Below are positions 7,661-15,013 of a stretch of DNA of 33,536 bases, piece after piece. The DNA comes from Candidatus Woesearchaeota archaeon (GTDB lineage: Archaea; Nanobdellota; Nanobdellia; Woesearchaeales; UBA11716), in NCBI GenBank assembly GCA_013329175.1, contig DUKR01000080.1:1-33536 (forward strand). The letters are read 5' to 3'. Position numbers and translations under genes: made by a program. How positions within the stretch are numbered: position 1 is the stretch's first letter; each line of letters opens with the position of its first letter. The notes beneath the pieces were generated by a model. That model made no database searches and had not been told where the DNA came from. It saw only the letters and a list, made by a program, of their open reading frames with translations.

Positions 7661-8270
7661 TTTTCCTCAGGGAATAGACACGGTCAAGCCCGTAAAATCC
7701 CCAGTAAACAGCCGCAACCCGTAATCCTGCACCGTCTGCAGCCTTTTTAATGCTTTTCCTCCATGAATGGAAGTGCCAGAAAGCAGGAGCCATCTTAAGA
7801 TGCAGCAACTCAAGCCAACGTATGATAGGATAAGCAAGCATGTTTGGCGTGCTGATGATGATACTGCCCTGTGGCCTGAGCACCGACGAGACATTGCGAA
7901 GCACAGCGCATGGATTGTCAAAATACTCCCAATTCCCGACAAAAAGGGCATAATCATAAGGGCCATTCAGCGTGACTCCCTTCTCAACGTCGCAGAGAGC
8001 AAACCCACACGCCGCATGAGCAGACTGCGCATTCTTTGCTGCTATCTCTATCATTTTCCTGCTGTAGTCAACGCCATCACATGGCCTTCCATGCTTCGCA
8101 AGCCCAATGGAGTATTGTCCTGTTCCGCATCCGACGTCAAGCACGCGTGAACCCTCAGGAATGAGTGAGAGAAAAAAGGAGAATGTCTTTTTGAAGTAGT
8201 GCTTCACCCGCTGCTTGTCATAGTTTGTACTCTGGCTTTCGATGATATCCTTGTATCCCTCATTGCCCAT
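7653..8270 (-). CDS. Class I SAM-dependent methyltransferase
   Basis: This protein of about 205 residues has a class I methyltransferase core: VLDVGCGTGQYSIGLA is the SAM-binding glycine loop and CDGVDYS the acidic ribose-binding strand. Motif IV-like YDYALFVGNWEY and a LRPQGSIIISTPN strand follow. The target is unknown; in this locus it is probably a nucleotide sugar, glycan or polyprenyl-linked intermediate. The ATG at 8270 is chosen rather than the one at 8294 because the palindromic TATA box ATTTAAAT at 8293-8300 overlaps the upstream ATG and lies 26.5 bases from 8270. It is the first gene of a three-gene operon and its stop overlaps the GT-C start. Confidence 0.85.
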   Translation of the reverse strand: MGNEGYKDIIESQSTNYDKQRVKHYFKKTFSFFLSLIPEGSRVLDVGCGTGQYSIGLAKHGRPCDGVDYSRKMIEIAAKNAQSAHAACGFALCDVEKGVTLNGPYDYALFVGNWEYFDNPCAVLRNVSSVLRPQGSIIISTPNMLAYPIIRWLELLHLKMAPAFWHFHSWRKSIKKAADGAGLRVAAVYWGFYGLDRVYSLRKNG

Positions 8271-8292
8271 GTGCTTAGGAAGCAGCAAAAGC

Positions 8293-8300
8293 ATTTAAAT
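8293..8300. promoter_or_regulatory. Shared palindromic TATA box of two divergent methyltransferase genes
   Basis: ATTTAAAT reads the same on both strands. Its centre (8296.5) lies 26.5 bases from the ATG at 8270 on the minus strand and 27.5 bases from the ATG at 8324 on the plus strand. This is the spacing expected for leaderless archaeal transcripts in both directions. No second AT-rich box is visible between the genes. Confidence 0.65.
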
Positions 8301-8323
8301 ACATTGCCAATGGAAAGTGTGCT

Positions 8324-9025
8324 ATGAATCATCTTAAAGGCATTAAGGGAGACAAAGAATTTGAGCATTCTGTAAAGGCAGCCTACAAGGAGTTTGCAGA
8401 AGAGCCTATGGATGAGAACTACAGGCATCCTGTTATAGGACTCATCTCAGGAGGGCGTGTGAGGCGGCTTCTGAGGGAAGCAGGTAACCTCAAAGGAAAA
8501 AGCCTGCTTGAAGTCGGCTGTGAAGCAGGATATGTATCCATCCAGTTCAAAAAAAAAGGCGCTACAGTCACTGCCTTTGACGTCTGCGAGCCCGCACTTG
8601 AGCGGTTCAGGCAGAAAAAAGAAAGCGCAGGGATTACTATTTTTGCTGCCGCTGCACAGAAGATTCCCCTGAAGGATAATTCCTTTGACGTTGTTGTCTG
8701 CACTGAGGTCATTGAGCACATGCCTAAGGTTGAGCAATGCATCGGGGAGATGGCAAGGGTGCTTAAGCAGGGGGGAAAGCTCTACATTACATTCCCGAAT
8801 GAAAAGCTGAGAAAGCCATTTTATCCCCTTGCACAGGCAATGGGCATCAACACAAGCATTGAAGATGAAGTGACGCTGTATGACTATAAATTCTCTTATA
8901 TTCTTAGCCTGTGCAGAAAGCACTTAAGGGTTGAAAAGAAGTTCTCCTGGCCGTTTTTTCTTCCGCTGACACGGTTTATTGTGGCAAAGAAAGAGGCCAT
9001 GACAGTAATCACTGCGCCTTCTTGA
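8324..9025 (+). CDS. Class I SAM-dependent methyltransferase (UbiE/UbiG-like)
   Basis: This 233-residue methyltransferase has the SAM-binding loop LLEVGCEAGYVSIQF, where the common GCGTG is GCEAG. The acidic strand VTAFDV, the post-II segment AAAQKIPLKDNSFDVVVCTEVIEH and the LKQGGKLYITFPN strand follow in the normal order. It resembles UbiG-like enzymes that act on small or lipid-linked acceptors, and the glycan context suggests sugar methylation. It appears to be the only gene of its transcript. The start is leaderless from the shared TATA box at 8293-8300. Its 3' end overlaps the convergent rmd-like gene by 17 bases. Substrate is unknown. Confidence 0.85.
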   Translation: MNHLKGIKGDKEFEHSVKAAYKEFAEEPMDENYRHPVIGLISGGRVRRLLREAGNLKGKSLLEVGCEAGYVSIQFKKKGATVTAFDVCEPALERFRQKKESAGITIFAAAAQKIPLKDNSFDVVVCTEVIEHMPKVEQCIGEMARVLKQGGKLYITFPNEKLRKPFYPLAQAMGINTSIEDEVTLYDYKFSYILSLCRKHLRVEKKFSWPFFLPLTRFIVAKKEAMTVITAPS

Positions 9026-9980
9026 TCTCCCCTCTCCAGTACTCAAGGAGGTCCTTAAGCGTATCCTTAAAGGCGATGGCAGGCTTCCACCCAGTCAGAT
9101 TCCTGAACTTTGAGTCATCTAGCTTTGGCCTTTCTGCATCAACGGGCCTAAACAGCTTAGGGTCAACTTCCACCTTGACTTTCACCTTGAGCGTTGAAAG
9201 CGAAAGCAGCGTGTCAAGCAGCTCATGGATACTCAGGGTTGCTTCGCCGCAGATGTTGTAGGCTTCTCCAGGCTCTCCTTTCTTTACAAGAAGACAGTAG
9301 GCCTTCACTGCATCCCTGATGTCAAGAAACGTCCGGATGGATGCAAGGTTTCCTACACGCATCACAGGCTCCTGAATGCCTGCTTCAATCTCAGCTATCT
9401 GCTTGGCAAAGGATGACTCCACAAAATGCTCATTGCGGCGAGGGCCTGTATGGGTGAGAATGCGCGTAGTTACGCTATGGATATGATAAGTATGGAAATA
9501 CTGGCGGATAAGAGCCTCACCTGCAATTTTACTTGCTGCATACATGGTGAGCGGGTCAGGCAGGGTTTCCTCGGTTATGATTTCAGAGGTGGGATGGCCA
9601 TAGACATCAGCTGACGACGCAAAATGGATTATTGGGTGAAGATTAGCAAGCCTGACTGACTCAAGCAGGTTCAGCGTTCCAAGGGCATTGACATTGAAGG
9701 TCTGCAATGGCTGCATAGTTCCTGCTGGAACAAAGGACTGCGCCGCAAGATGGAAGATGATATCAGGCTTTGCCTCTTCTATCGCCCTTCGGACTGAAAG
9801 AAAATCGCACAGCTCGCAGTCAACAAATGCAATTCCTTTCTTGATGTGCCTGATGTTATCCATAGGGCTGCGCCACCTTTTTGCCCCATAGATAGCAATA
9901 TCCCTTTCCTTAAGGAGAAGCTCAACAAGATGGCTTGCGACAAAGCCAGTGACGCCGGTGATGAATATCCGTTGTCCCAT
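9009..9980 (-). CDS. rmd: GDP-4-keto-6-deoxy-D-mannose reductase-like SDR
   Basis: This 323-residue extended SDR resembles Rmd, which reduces GDP-4-keto-6-deoxy-D-mannose to GDP-D-rhamnose. Family-like blocks are FVESSFAKQIAEIEAG, VMRVGNLASIRTFLDIRDAVKAY, YNICGEATLSIHELLD and the C-terminal TGWKP. The catalytic YAASK and SSADVYG are present. Two things are odd. The nucleotide-binding motif reads TGVTGFVA, with alanine (A15) at the usual third glycine, and the usual GPGQ is GPRR. It follows gmd, a GT2 and an aminotransferase in one operon, so the substrate pool fits. A different 4-keto sugar reductase or epimerase is possible. GGGGT lies eight bases before the ATG. Confidence 0.7.
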   Translation of the reverse strand: MGQRIFITGVTGFVASHLVELLLKERDIAIYGAKRWRSPMDNIRHIKKGIAFVDCELCDFLSVRRAIEEAKPDIIFHLAAQSFVPAGTMQPLQTFNVNALGTLNLLESVRLANLHPIIHFASSADVYGHPTSEIITEETLPDPLTMYAASKIAGEALIRQYFHTYHIHSVTTRILTHTGPRRNEHFVESSFAKQIAEIEAGIQEPVMRVGNLASIRTFLDIRDAVKAYCLLVKKGEPGEAYNICGEATLSIHELLDTLLSLSTLKVKVKVEVDPKLFRPVDAERPKLDDSKFRNLTGWKPAIAFKDTLKDLLEYWRGEIKKAQ

Positions 9981-9986
9981 TGGCTG

Positions 9987-11099
9987 CTACCCCTTAAACT
10001 GCCTGATGACTTTGATGACATGGTTGACTTCCTCTTCACTGCACCCTCCAAGGGGAAGCTCTATTGATTTGTTTCCAACCTCGTCTGCGCCAGGCAGCGA
10101 GACATCCCTGAACAGCGTGCGGTGATACGGCTGCCGGTGGGCAGGAAGCCAGCATATCCTGATGTCAATGTCATGCTTTATAAGAAATTTTGCAAGGCTG
10201 TCTCTATTTGTATCCTGTACCATAATGCCAAAGAACAGATAGGGGTGCATGGAGACATATGAGGGAACTTCCTGAAAGCCATAGTCGCCTCCAAGTGCTT
10301 CTTTGTAAAGGGCAACGAGCCTGTTGCGGTGGGCCACCTGAGAGTCTACTTTTTTCAGCTGCGCAAGACCAATTGCTGACTGGATGTCAGTGATGCGAAA
10401 GTTCAGCCCATAGCGGGCATAGTCGTAGTGCAGGTTCTCTTTTGAGTTATAAGGGGCACTCATTCCGTGGTTTCGGATTGATTTGCACCTTTTTGCAATC
10501 TCTGCTGAGGGGGTAAGCACGCATCCTCCTTCAATGGTTTGCAGTGATTTTGCAATGTGAAAGCTAAATGTGCTGGTATGGTCAAAGTAGCCCATAGGCT
10601 TTCCCTTATACGCTCCGCCTATGGCAGCAGCAGCATCCTCTATGAGCGCCAAGTCATGCTCCTGCGCAAAACGCTCAAAGGAGTCAACGTCAACAGGCAT
10701 CCCTGCAACATCAACAGGCATGATTGCTTTTGTAGCATCACTCAGATGCTCTTGCATAAGTTCAGGTGTGGTGTTCCACATACCTGGATCAGAATCAACA
10801 AGTATGGGGGTAGCTCCGACAGAGAACACAGAGTTGATGGAGGCGATGAAGGTCAGGGACGGGACAAGAACCTCGTCTCCTGCCCCTATGCCATGCGCAA
10901 GAAGCGCAGTAGTTAATGCAGCAGTTCCTGTTGAGACACAGACAACGTGCTTTGCGCCGGTATACTCTGAAAGCCCTTTTTCAAACTCTTCGGTGACTTT
11001 TCCCTGCGTCACCCAGCCGCTTTTGATGACTTCGATTGCAGCCTGTTTTTCCGCATTTCCAAAATCAGGTCGTGCCCATGGAACTCTCATGAGGGTCAT
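9987..11099 (-). CDS. DegT/DnrJ/EryC1 PLP aminotransferase, possibly GDP-perosamine synthase
   Basis: This 370-residue protein is a sugar aminotransferase of the DegT/DnrJ/EryC1 family. The PLP lysine is K184 in SFHIAKSLQTIEGG and the PLP-ring aspartate is D155 in LIEDAAAAIGG. The N-terminal region RPDFGNAE...GWVTQGKVTEEFE and the later YGLNFRITDIQSAIGLAQL block are typical. Because gmd starts the same operon, the likely substrate is GDP-4-keto-6-deoxymannose and the product GDP-perosamine; this is inference from context. It would then compete with the adjacent rmd-like reductase for the same intermediate. The ATG overlaps the stop of the upstream GT2 by four bases. Another keto-sugar aminotransferase role cannot be excluded. 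Confidence 0.8.
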   Translation of the reverse strand: MTLMRVPWARPDFGNAEKQAAIEVIKSGWVTQGKVTEEFEKGLSEYTGAKHVVCVSTGTAALTTALLAHGIGAGDEVLVPSLTFIASINSVFSVGATPILVDSDPGMWNTTPELMQEHLSDATKAIMPVDVAGMPVDVDSFERFAQEHDLALIEDAAAAIGGAYKGKPMGYFDHTSTFSFHIAKSLQTIEGGCVLTPSAEIAKRCKSIRNHGMSAPYNSKENLHYDYARYGLNFRITDIQSAIGLAQLKKVDSQVAHRNRLVALYKEALGGDYGFQEVPSYVSMHPYLFFGIMVQDTNRDSLAKFLIKHDIDIRICWLPAHRQPYHRTLFRDVSLPGADEVGNKSIELPLGGCSEEEVNHVIKVIRQFKG

Positions 11100-11875
11100 G
11101 CTCTCCCAGTAACTCTCAGGCGTAGTGCCCTTATCCCATAGGCAAAGGCAAGCCTGCGCATCGAAAGCGATTTTGAGTCGCCTTCAGTCCTGTAGATATA
11201 AACAAAAGGGACCTCCTTAAATGTGTACCCTTTTTTATGCACGTAATAGAGCAGGTCAAGGTCAAATGCGCCTCCTACCGAGTCGCTCTTTGGGAGAATG
11301 GAGAGGAGAACATCTTTCTTGATTGCATGAAAGACACCGGTGTAGTCTGTTGCAGGAACGCCCATGATAATCCTGATCACCCTGTTGAACAGGTTGGTGG
11401 AAAGATAATGAATAAGGGGCATCCTGCGTATGCCTCCGCCGCTTATGAATCTCGATGCAGAGACAAAATCATACATTGGAATATGAGCAAGCATGGAGGG
11501 GATAACCTTGGGAGGGTGAGAGAGGTCAGCGTCCATAAATACAATCGTTTTGCCCCTGCTGAAAATGATGCCATCGTATTGTGCTGACCAGATACCGCGC
11601 ACTCCTTTGCGGAAAACCGCAACCAGACGGGAATCTGCCTTCGCACGCAGTGCCAAAAGCTCCTGCGTCCTGTCTTTTGAGGCATCATCAACCACGACAA
11701 TCTCAAAATTCCTGCCTTTCAGAGCTGATGATATTGCGTCAATGAGCCTGATAATGTTCCCTTCCTCGTTGTAGCTGGGGATGACTACGCTGACTTCTGT
11801 TGTGCCTGGCAACCTGGATGGAGCCTCCATCACCTGCCTGCGTGTGTTTGCATAGATGATGTATTCCCTGACCAT
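11096..11875 (-). CDS. GT2 glycosyltransferase, dolichol-phosphate mannose synthase-like
   Basis: This 259-residue GT-A fold enzyme of family 2 has a catalytic core running from VSVVIPSYNEEGN through EIVVVDDASKDRT to the metal-binding FMDADLSHPP. The sequence after it (FVSASRFISGGGIRRMP) is typical of DPM1-like enzymes that load a sugar onto polyprenyl phosphate. No clear C-terminal transmembrane pair is visible, so it may be membrane-associated only. Sitting between gmd and the aminotransferase, it may use a GDP-linked sugar made by this operon. The ATG at 11875 is preferred over the GTG at 11878 because GAGGG lies about seven bases upstream of the ATG. Confidence 0.82.
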   Translation of the reverse strand: MVREYIIYANTRRQVMEAPSRLPGTTEVSVVIPSYNEEGNIIRLIDAISSALKGRNFEIVVVDDASKDRTQELLALRAKADSRLVAVFRKGVRGIWSAQYDGIIFSRGKTIVFMDADLSHPPKVIPSMLAHIPMYDFVSASRFISGGGIRRMPLIHYLSTNLFNRVIRIIMGVPATDYTGVFHAIKKDVLLSILPKSDSVGGAFDLDLLYYVHKKGYTFKEVPFVYIYRTEGDSKSLSMRRLAFAYGIRALRLRVTGRA

Positions 11876-11914
11876 CACATATCCCTCATCAAACGAAAAG
11901 CCCCCTGAATTGGC

Positions 11915-12883
11915 CTAACTTATTCTTTCCCCCTTATGCCTTTCCATGTCAGCATCTACCATCATGGTAACAAGCGCATTAAACGGTACCTTTGGCTTCC
12001 AGCCAAGCATTTTGCGTGCTTTTCCTGCGTCTCCTATGAGAGCATCCACTTCGGCAGGCCTGAAGAATCTCCTGTCCGTAACAACGTATTTCCTGTAATC
12101 AAGGCCGACATGGGAAAAAGCAATCTCGCAGAATTCCCTTACTGAGTGAGCCTCACCCGTTGCAACTACAAAATCATCGGGTGCATCCCGTTGCATCATA
12201 AGCCACATTGCCTCAACGTAGTCGCCGGCAAATCCCCAGTCCCGCCTGGCATCAAGATTCCCAAGATGCAGAACCTCCTGCAGCCCTAGCTTGATTTTCG
12301 CCACTGAGTCAGTTATTTTCCTCGTGACAAACTGCTTACCCCTTCTGGGAGATTCATGATTGAAAAGAATGCCATTGGCGCAGAACATGCCGTAGCTTTC
12401 CCTGTAGTTCTTAGCTATCCAGTACGCATAGACCTTAGCAACTCCGTACGGGCTTCTGGGGTAAAACGGGGTCGTTTCCTTTTGCGGGACCTCTACCGCC
12501 TTTCCAAACATCTCACTTGACGATGCCTGATATACTTTGATACCCTTATCAACATGGCGTACGGCCTCAAGCACCTGCAATGCACCAAGAGCGGTAACGT
12601 CGCCGGTCAGGAATGGCTGCTCAAATGATGCAGGGACAAAACTCTGGGCTGCGAGGTTATACACTTCGTCGGGCCGTATGGAGCTAAGCGCCCGAAGCAG
12701 CGATGCCTCATCTGTGAGGTCAGCACAGACCAGATGCAACCTGTCCCTGATGTGTTCAATGCGCTCAAAGGTCTCAACGCTAGACCTGCGGTAGATTCCA
12801 TGGACATCATATCCTTTAGAGAGAAGCAGTTCCGCAAGATACGAGCCATCCTGGCCCGTGATTCCTGTGATGAGTGCTTTCAT
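11915..12883 (-). CDS. gmd: GDP-mannose 4,6-dehydratase
   Basis: This 322-residue extended SDR converts GDP-mannose to GDP-4-keto-6-deoxymannose. It is easily recognised: TGITGQDGSYLAELLLSKGY at the N-terminus, RRSS for NADP binding, the catalytic YGVAK, then SPRRGKQFVTRKITDSVAKI and HLGNLDARRDWGFAGDYVEAMW. It ends with the FRPAEVDALIGD and LGWKP blocks of the family. The length is slightly below the usual 340-370 residues but all key blocks are there. It leads an operon with a GT2, a PLP aminotransferase and an rmd-like reductase, giving a GDP-6-deoxysugar module. The ATG at 12883 is about 26 bases from the palindromic TATA box at 12906-12913, consistent with a leaderless mRNA. Confidence 0.95.
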   Translation of the reverse strand: MKALITGITGQDGSYLAELLLSKGYDVHGIYRRSSVETFERIEHIRDRLHLVCADLTDEASLLRALSSIRPDEVYNLAAQSFVPASFEQPFLTGDVTALGALQVLEAVRHVDKGIKVYQASSSEMFGKAVEVPQKETTPFYPRSPYGVAKVYAYWIAKNYRESYGMFCANGILFNHESPRRGKQFVTRKITDSVAKIKLGLQEVLHLGNLDARRDWGFAGDYVEAMWLMMQRDAPDDFVVATGEAHSVREFCEIAFSHVGLDYRKYVVTDRRFFRPAEVDALIGDAGKARKMLGWKPKVPFNALVTMMVDADMERHKGERIS

Positions 12884-12905
12884 GTTTTTGCAGGTTAGCG
12901 TGAAC

Positions 12906-12915
12906 TTTATAAATA
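12906..12915. promoter_or_regulatory. Shared TATA box between gmd and a GT4 gene
   Basis: TTTATAAATA contains the palindrome TTTATAAA (12906-12913). Its centre (12909.5) lies 26.5 bases from the gmd start at 12883 on the minus strand and 30.5 bases from the GT4 start at 12940 on the plus strand. It is the only such box in this 56-base gap, so it probably drives both directions. Confidence 0.6.
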
Positions 12916-12939
12916 TTCTCTGGCTCTTATAGCCAAATC

Positions 12940-13977
12940 ATGCAAAAAGTAAATGTGAAAAAGGTGGCTATCCTCACTCCTACCTTCTTCAGGTTCTCAG
13001 GGATTGATAGGGTGGTAGAGCTTCAGGCAGAAGAGTACGCAAAAAAGGGGTGGGAGGTTACCATTTTCTGCCTGAAGGGTGACATAAGCACAAGATACGC
13101 TACCGTTGAGAAGATAGGGTGCCCGGAGTCGCCTTCTCTTGAGAGGCTCTATCGCCTGCTATTTTTTCTTGACATCGCTACAGTGAGGAAATATTCCAGA
13201 CGGATGAAAGATTTCGACATGATCATCAGTCATCTCTATCCTATGAATGTCATCGCTCATCAGGCAAGAAAGCGCTACCCCTTAACTTATATCTACCACA
13301 ACGCAGGAATTGCATACCCCCATCTCTTCCATGGGCTTGAGCGGCTCTACATGGAGGCGTTCAGATTGCTCACAAGGCTCACTATAAGGAATGCAGATGA
13401 GATAATCTCCATTTCTCATTTTCTAAAAAGAGAACTACAAAAAGAAGGGCTTGATTCCAGAGTTGAGCATTGCAAAATTGATGCAAAGCGGTTCACCATG
13501 GAAGCTGACCCGGAATCAGTACGCAGAAAGCATAGTATCAGCGACTCTCCCCTGTTCCTGTATGTAGGGAGGGTCTCCCCGCATAAGGGCATTCATCTCC
13601 TGCTGAAGGCTTTTGCTAAAGTCAGGGAAGAGCTGCCTGATGCAAAGCTGCTCATTGTCGGCAAAAAGACCTTTGATAGATATGGTAAGCAGCTTGACAG
13701 GATTGCCTGCAAAGGTGTTCTCTTCACGGGATTTGTTCCTGATGAAGAACTGCCTGCATACTATGCAGCTGCAGATGTCTATGTAACAGCCTCTCTATGG
13801 GAAGGGTATGATCTTCCTATCAAGGAGGCAGAAGCTGTAGGGACACCCTCGGTAGCATTCGCCATAGGCGCTCACCCTGAGGTACTCACCAAAGGCGCGA
13901 TGGTCACTGAAAATGATATTGAGGGATTTGCAATTGCAATGGTTAGTGAGCACAGAAAGAGGGTGAAGGGAAAGTGA
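12940..13977 (+). CDS. GT4 family (GT-B fold) glycosyltransferase
   Basis: This 345-residue GT-B enzyme of family 4 has an acceptor domain that starts at VAILTPTFFRFSGIDRVV. The donor domain follows with FLYVGRVSPHKGIHLLLKAF, and the E-x7-E nucleotide-sugar motif is intact in EGYDLPIKE, followed by AEAVGTPSVAF. The intact motif points to a retaining transferase using a nucleotide sugar, probably on the cytoplasmic side of the membrane. The donor and acceptor sugars cannot be read. It is the first gene of a two-gene operon with a second GT4 that overlaps it by four bases. The start codon is about 30 bases from the shared TATA box. Confidence 0.88.
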   Translation: MQKVNVKKVAILTPTFFRFSGIDRVVELQAEEYAKKGWEVTIFCLKGDISTRYATVEKIGCPESPSLERLYRLLFFLDIATVRKYSRRMKDFDMIISHLYPMNVIAHQARKRYPLTYIYHNAGIAYPHLFHGLERLYMEAFRLLTRLTIRNADEIISISHFLKRELQKEGLDSRVEHCKIDAKRFTMEADPESVRRKHSISDSPLFLYVGRVSPHKGIHLLLKAFAKVREELPDAKLLIVGKKTFDRYGKQLDRIACKGVLFTGFVPDEELPAYYAAADVYVTASLWEGYDLPIKEAEAVGTPSVAFAIGAHPEVLTKGAMVTENDIEGFAIAMVSEHRKRVKGK

Positions 13978-15011
13978 ACATAGGGCTCCTTAGTCCCTTT
14001 CCTCCAGAAAAGGACGGAATTGCACTCTACTCGCAGGGACTGCTTTCTGCGTTACAGGAGCATGGGGTCAGAGTCACAAGCATAGGCAGGAAGCAAAGTG
14101 AGGCTGACTACCACCTTGACTTTAGGTCACTTCTCCTTGCAAAAAGTATTAAGGGTATTGCGAAGAAGGAAGGCATGGACATCCTTCACATTCAGTATAA
14201 CCCGACTTACTTCTCCAAATTTCTGCTGAACAGTAACATGATTGCATGTCTTAGGGGAAAGGCAAAGGCAGTCGTTACTATGCACGAGGTCAGGTATGGA
14301 GTAAAAGGGATGAAGGAAAGGATTATTGATGGAATTGATAAAAGCATAATCCGGAATGCCAAAGCAGTCATTGTTCATACGCCAAGACAAAAGCAAATGC
14401 TGGAGAAGAGGCACGGGGCAGGCAATGTCCATGTGATATACCATGGTCTCTGCATAAAGAGACCCCCTAAACCCCAAGGAGGCAAAAATCTCCTGGTGTT
14501 TGGGATGATCAGCAGGGGTAAGGGGGTTCCCTATGCAATAAGGGCAATGGAGCACCTGTCAGGATTCTCCTTAACCGTTGCAGGACGGTTCATTGACAGG
14601 CGCGCTGAAGAAGAGGTGAAAGAAGCGCTCTCTACAGCAGAAGGCAACGTTAGGACGGACTTTGGCTGGATCAGCGAAGAGAAAAAGGAGCAGTACTACC
14701 TCAACGCAGACATCGTTATTCTCCCACACCTCTGGGCCCCATACCAGTCAGGCATACTCCATAATGCAGTATCTTATGGAATTCCGGTCGTGGCAACGAA
14801 GGCAGGAGCTCTTGCAGAGATGGCAGAGGCATTTGGATTTGGGGAGATTGTCAGGCAGGGTGACCCAAAGGCTATTGCAGATGGTGTGAGAAGAATCTGT
14901 GACGGGTACAGCACGTATGCGAAAGGCATCATTGGCTATCAGAAAGAGGCTGAATGGAGCCATGTTGCAAGGAAGCATATCAGTGTATTTGAAAATGTTG
15001 CCAAGGAATGA
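13974..15011 (+). CDS. GT4-like glycosyltransferase lacking a clear E-x7-E motif
   Basis: This 345-residue GT-B protein starts MNIGLLSPFPPEKDGIALYS and has LVFGMISRGKGVPYAIRAME at the start of the donor domain. The region where E-x7-E should lie reads PYQSGILHNAVSYGIPVVAT, so the first glutamate is missing and the second position is not glutamate either. Several GT4 relatives with a QSG variant are known, so this need not mean loss of activity. The GTG start overlaps the stop of the upstream GT4 (GTGA). The gene ends two bases before the convergent GT-C gene. Sugar specificity is unknown. Confidence 0.85.
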   Translation: MNIGLLSPFPPEKDGIALYSQGLLSALQEHGVRVTSIGRKQSEADYHLDFRSLLLAKSIKGIAKKEGMDILHIQYNPTYFSKFLLNSNMIACLRGKAKAVVTMHEVRYGVKGMKERIIDGIDKSIIRNAKAVIVHTPRQKQMLEKRHGAGNVHVIYHGLCIKRPPKPQGGKNLLVFGMISRGKGVPYAIRAMEHLSGFSLTVAGRFIDRRAEEEVKEALSTAEGNVRTDFGWISEEKKEQYYLNADIVILPHLWAPYQSGILHNAVSYGIPVVATKAGALAEMAEAFGFGEIVRQGDPKAIADGVRRICDGYSTYAKGIIGYQKEAEWSHVARKHISVFENVAKE

Positions 15012-15013
15012 AG

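Noticed and set aside
8271..8294. Upstream ATG for the minus-strand methyltransferase
   Set aside because: The TATA box ATTTAAAT overlaps this codon, so a transcript starting from that box could not contain it.
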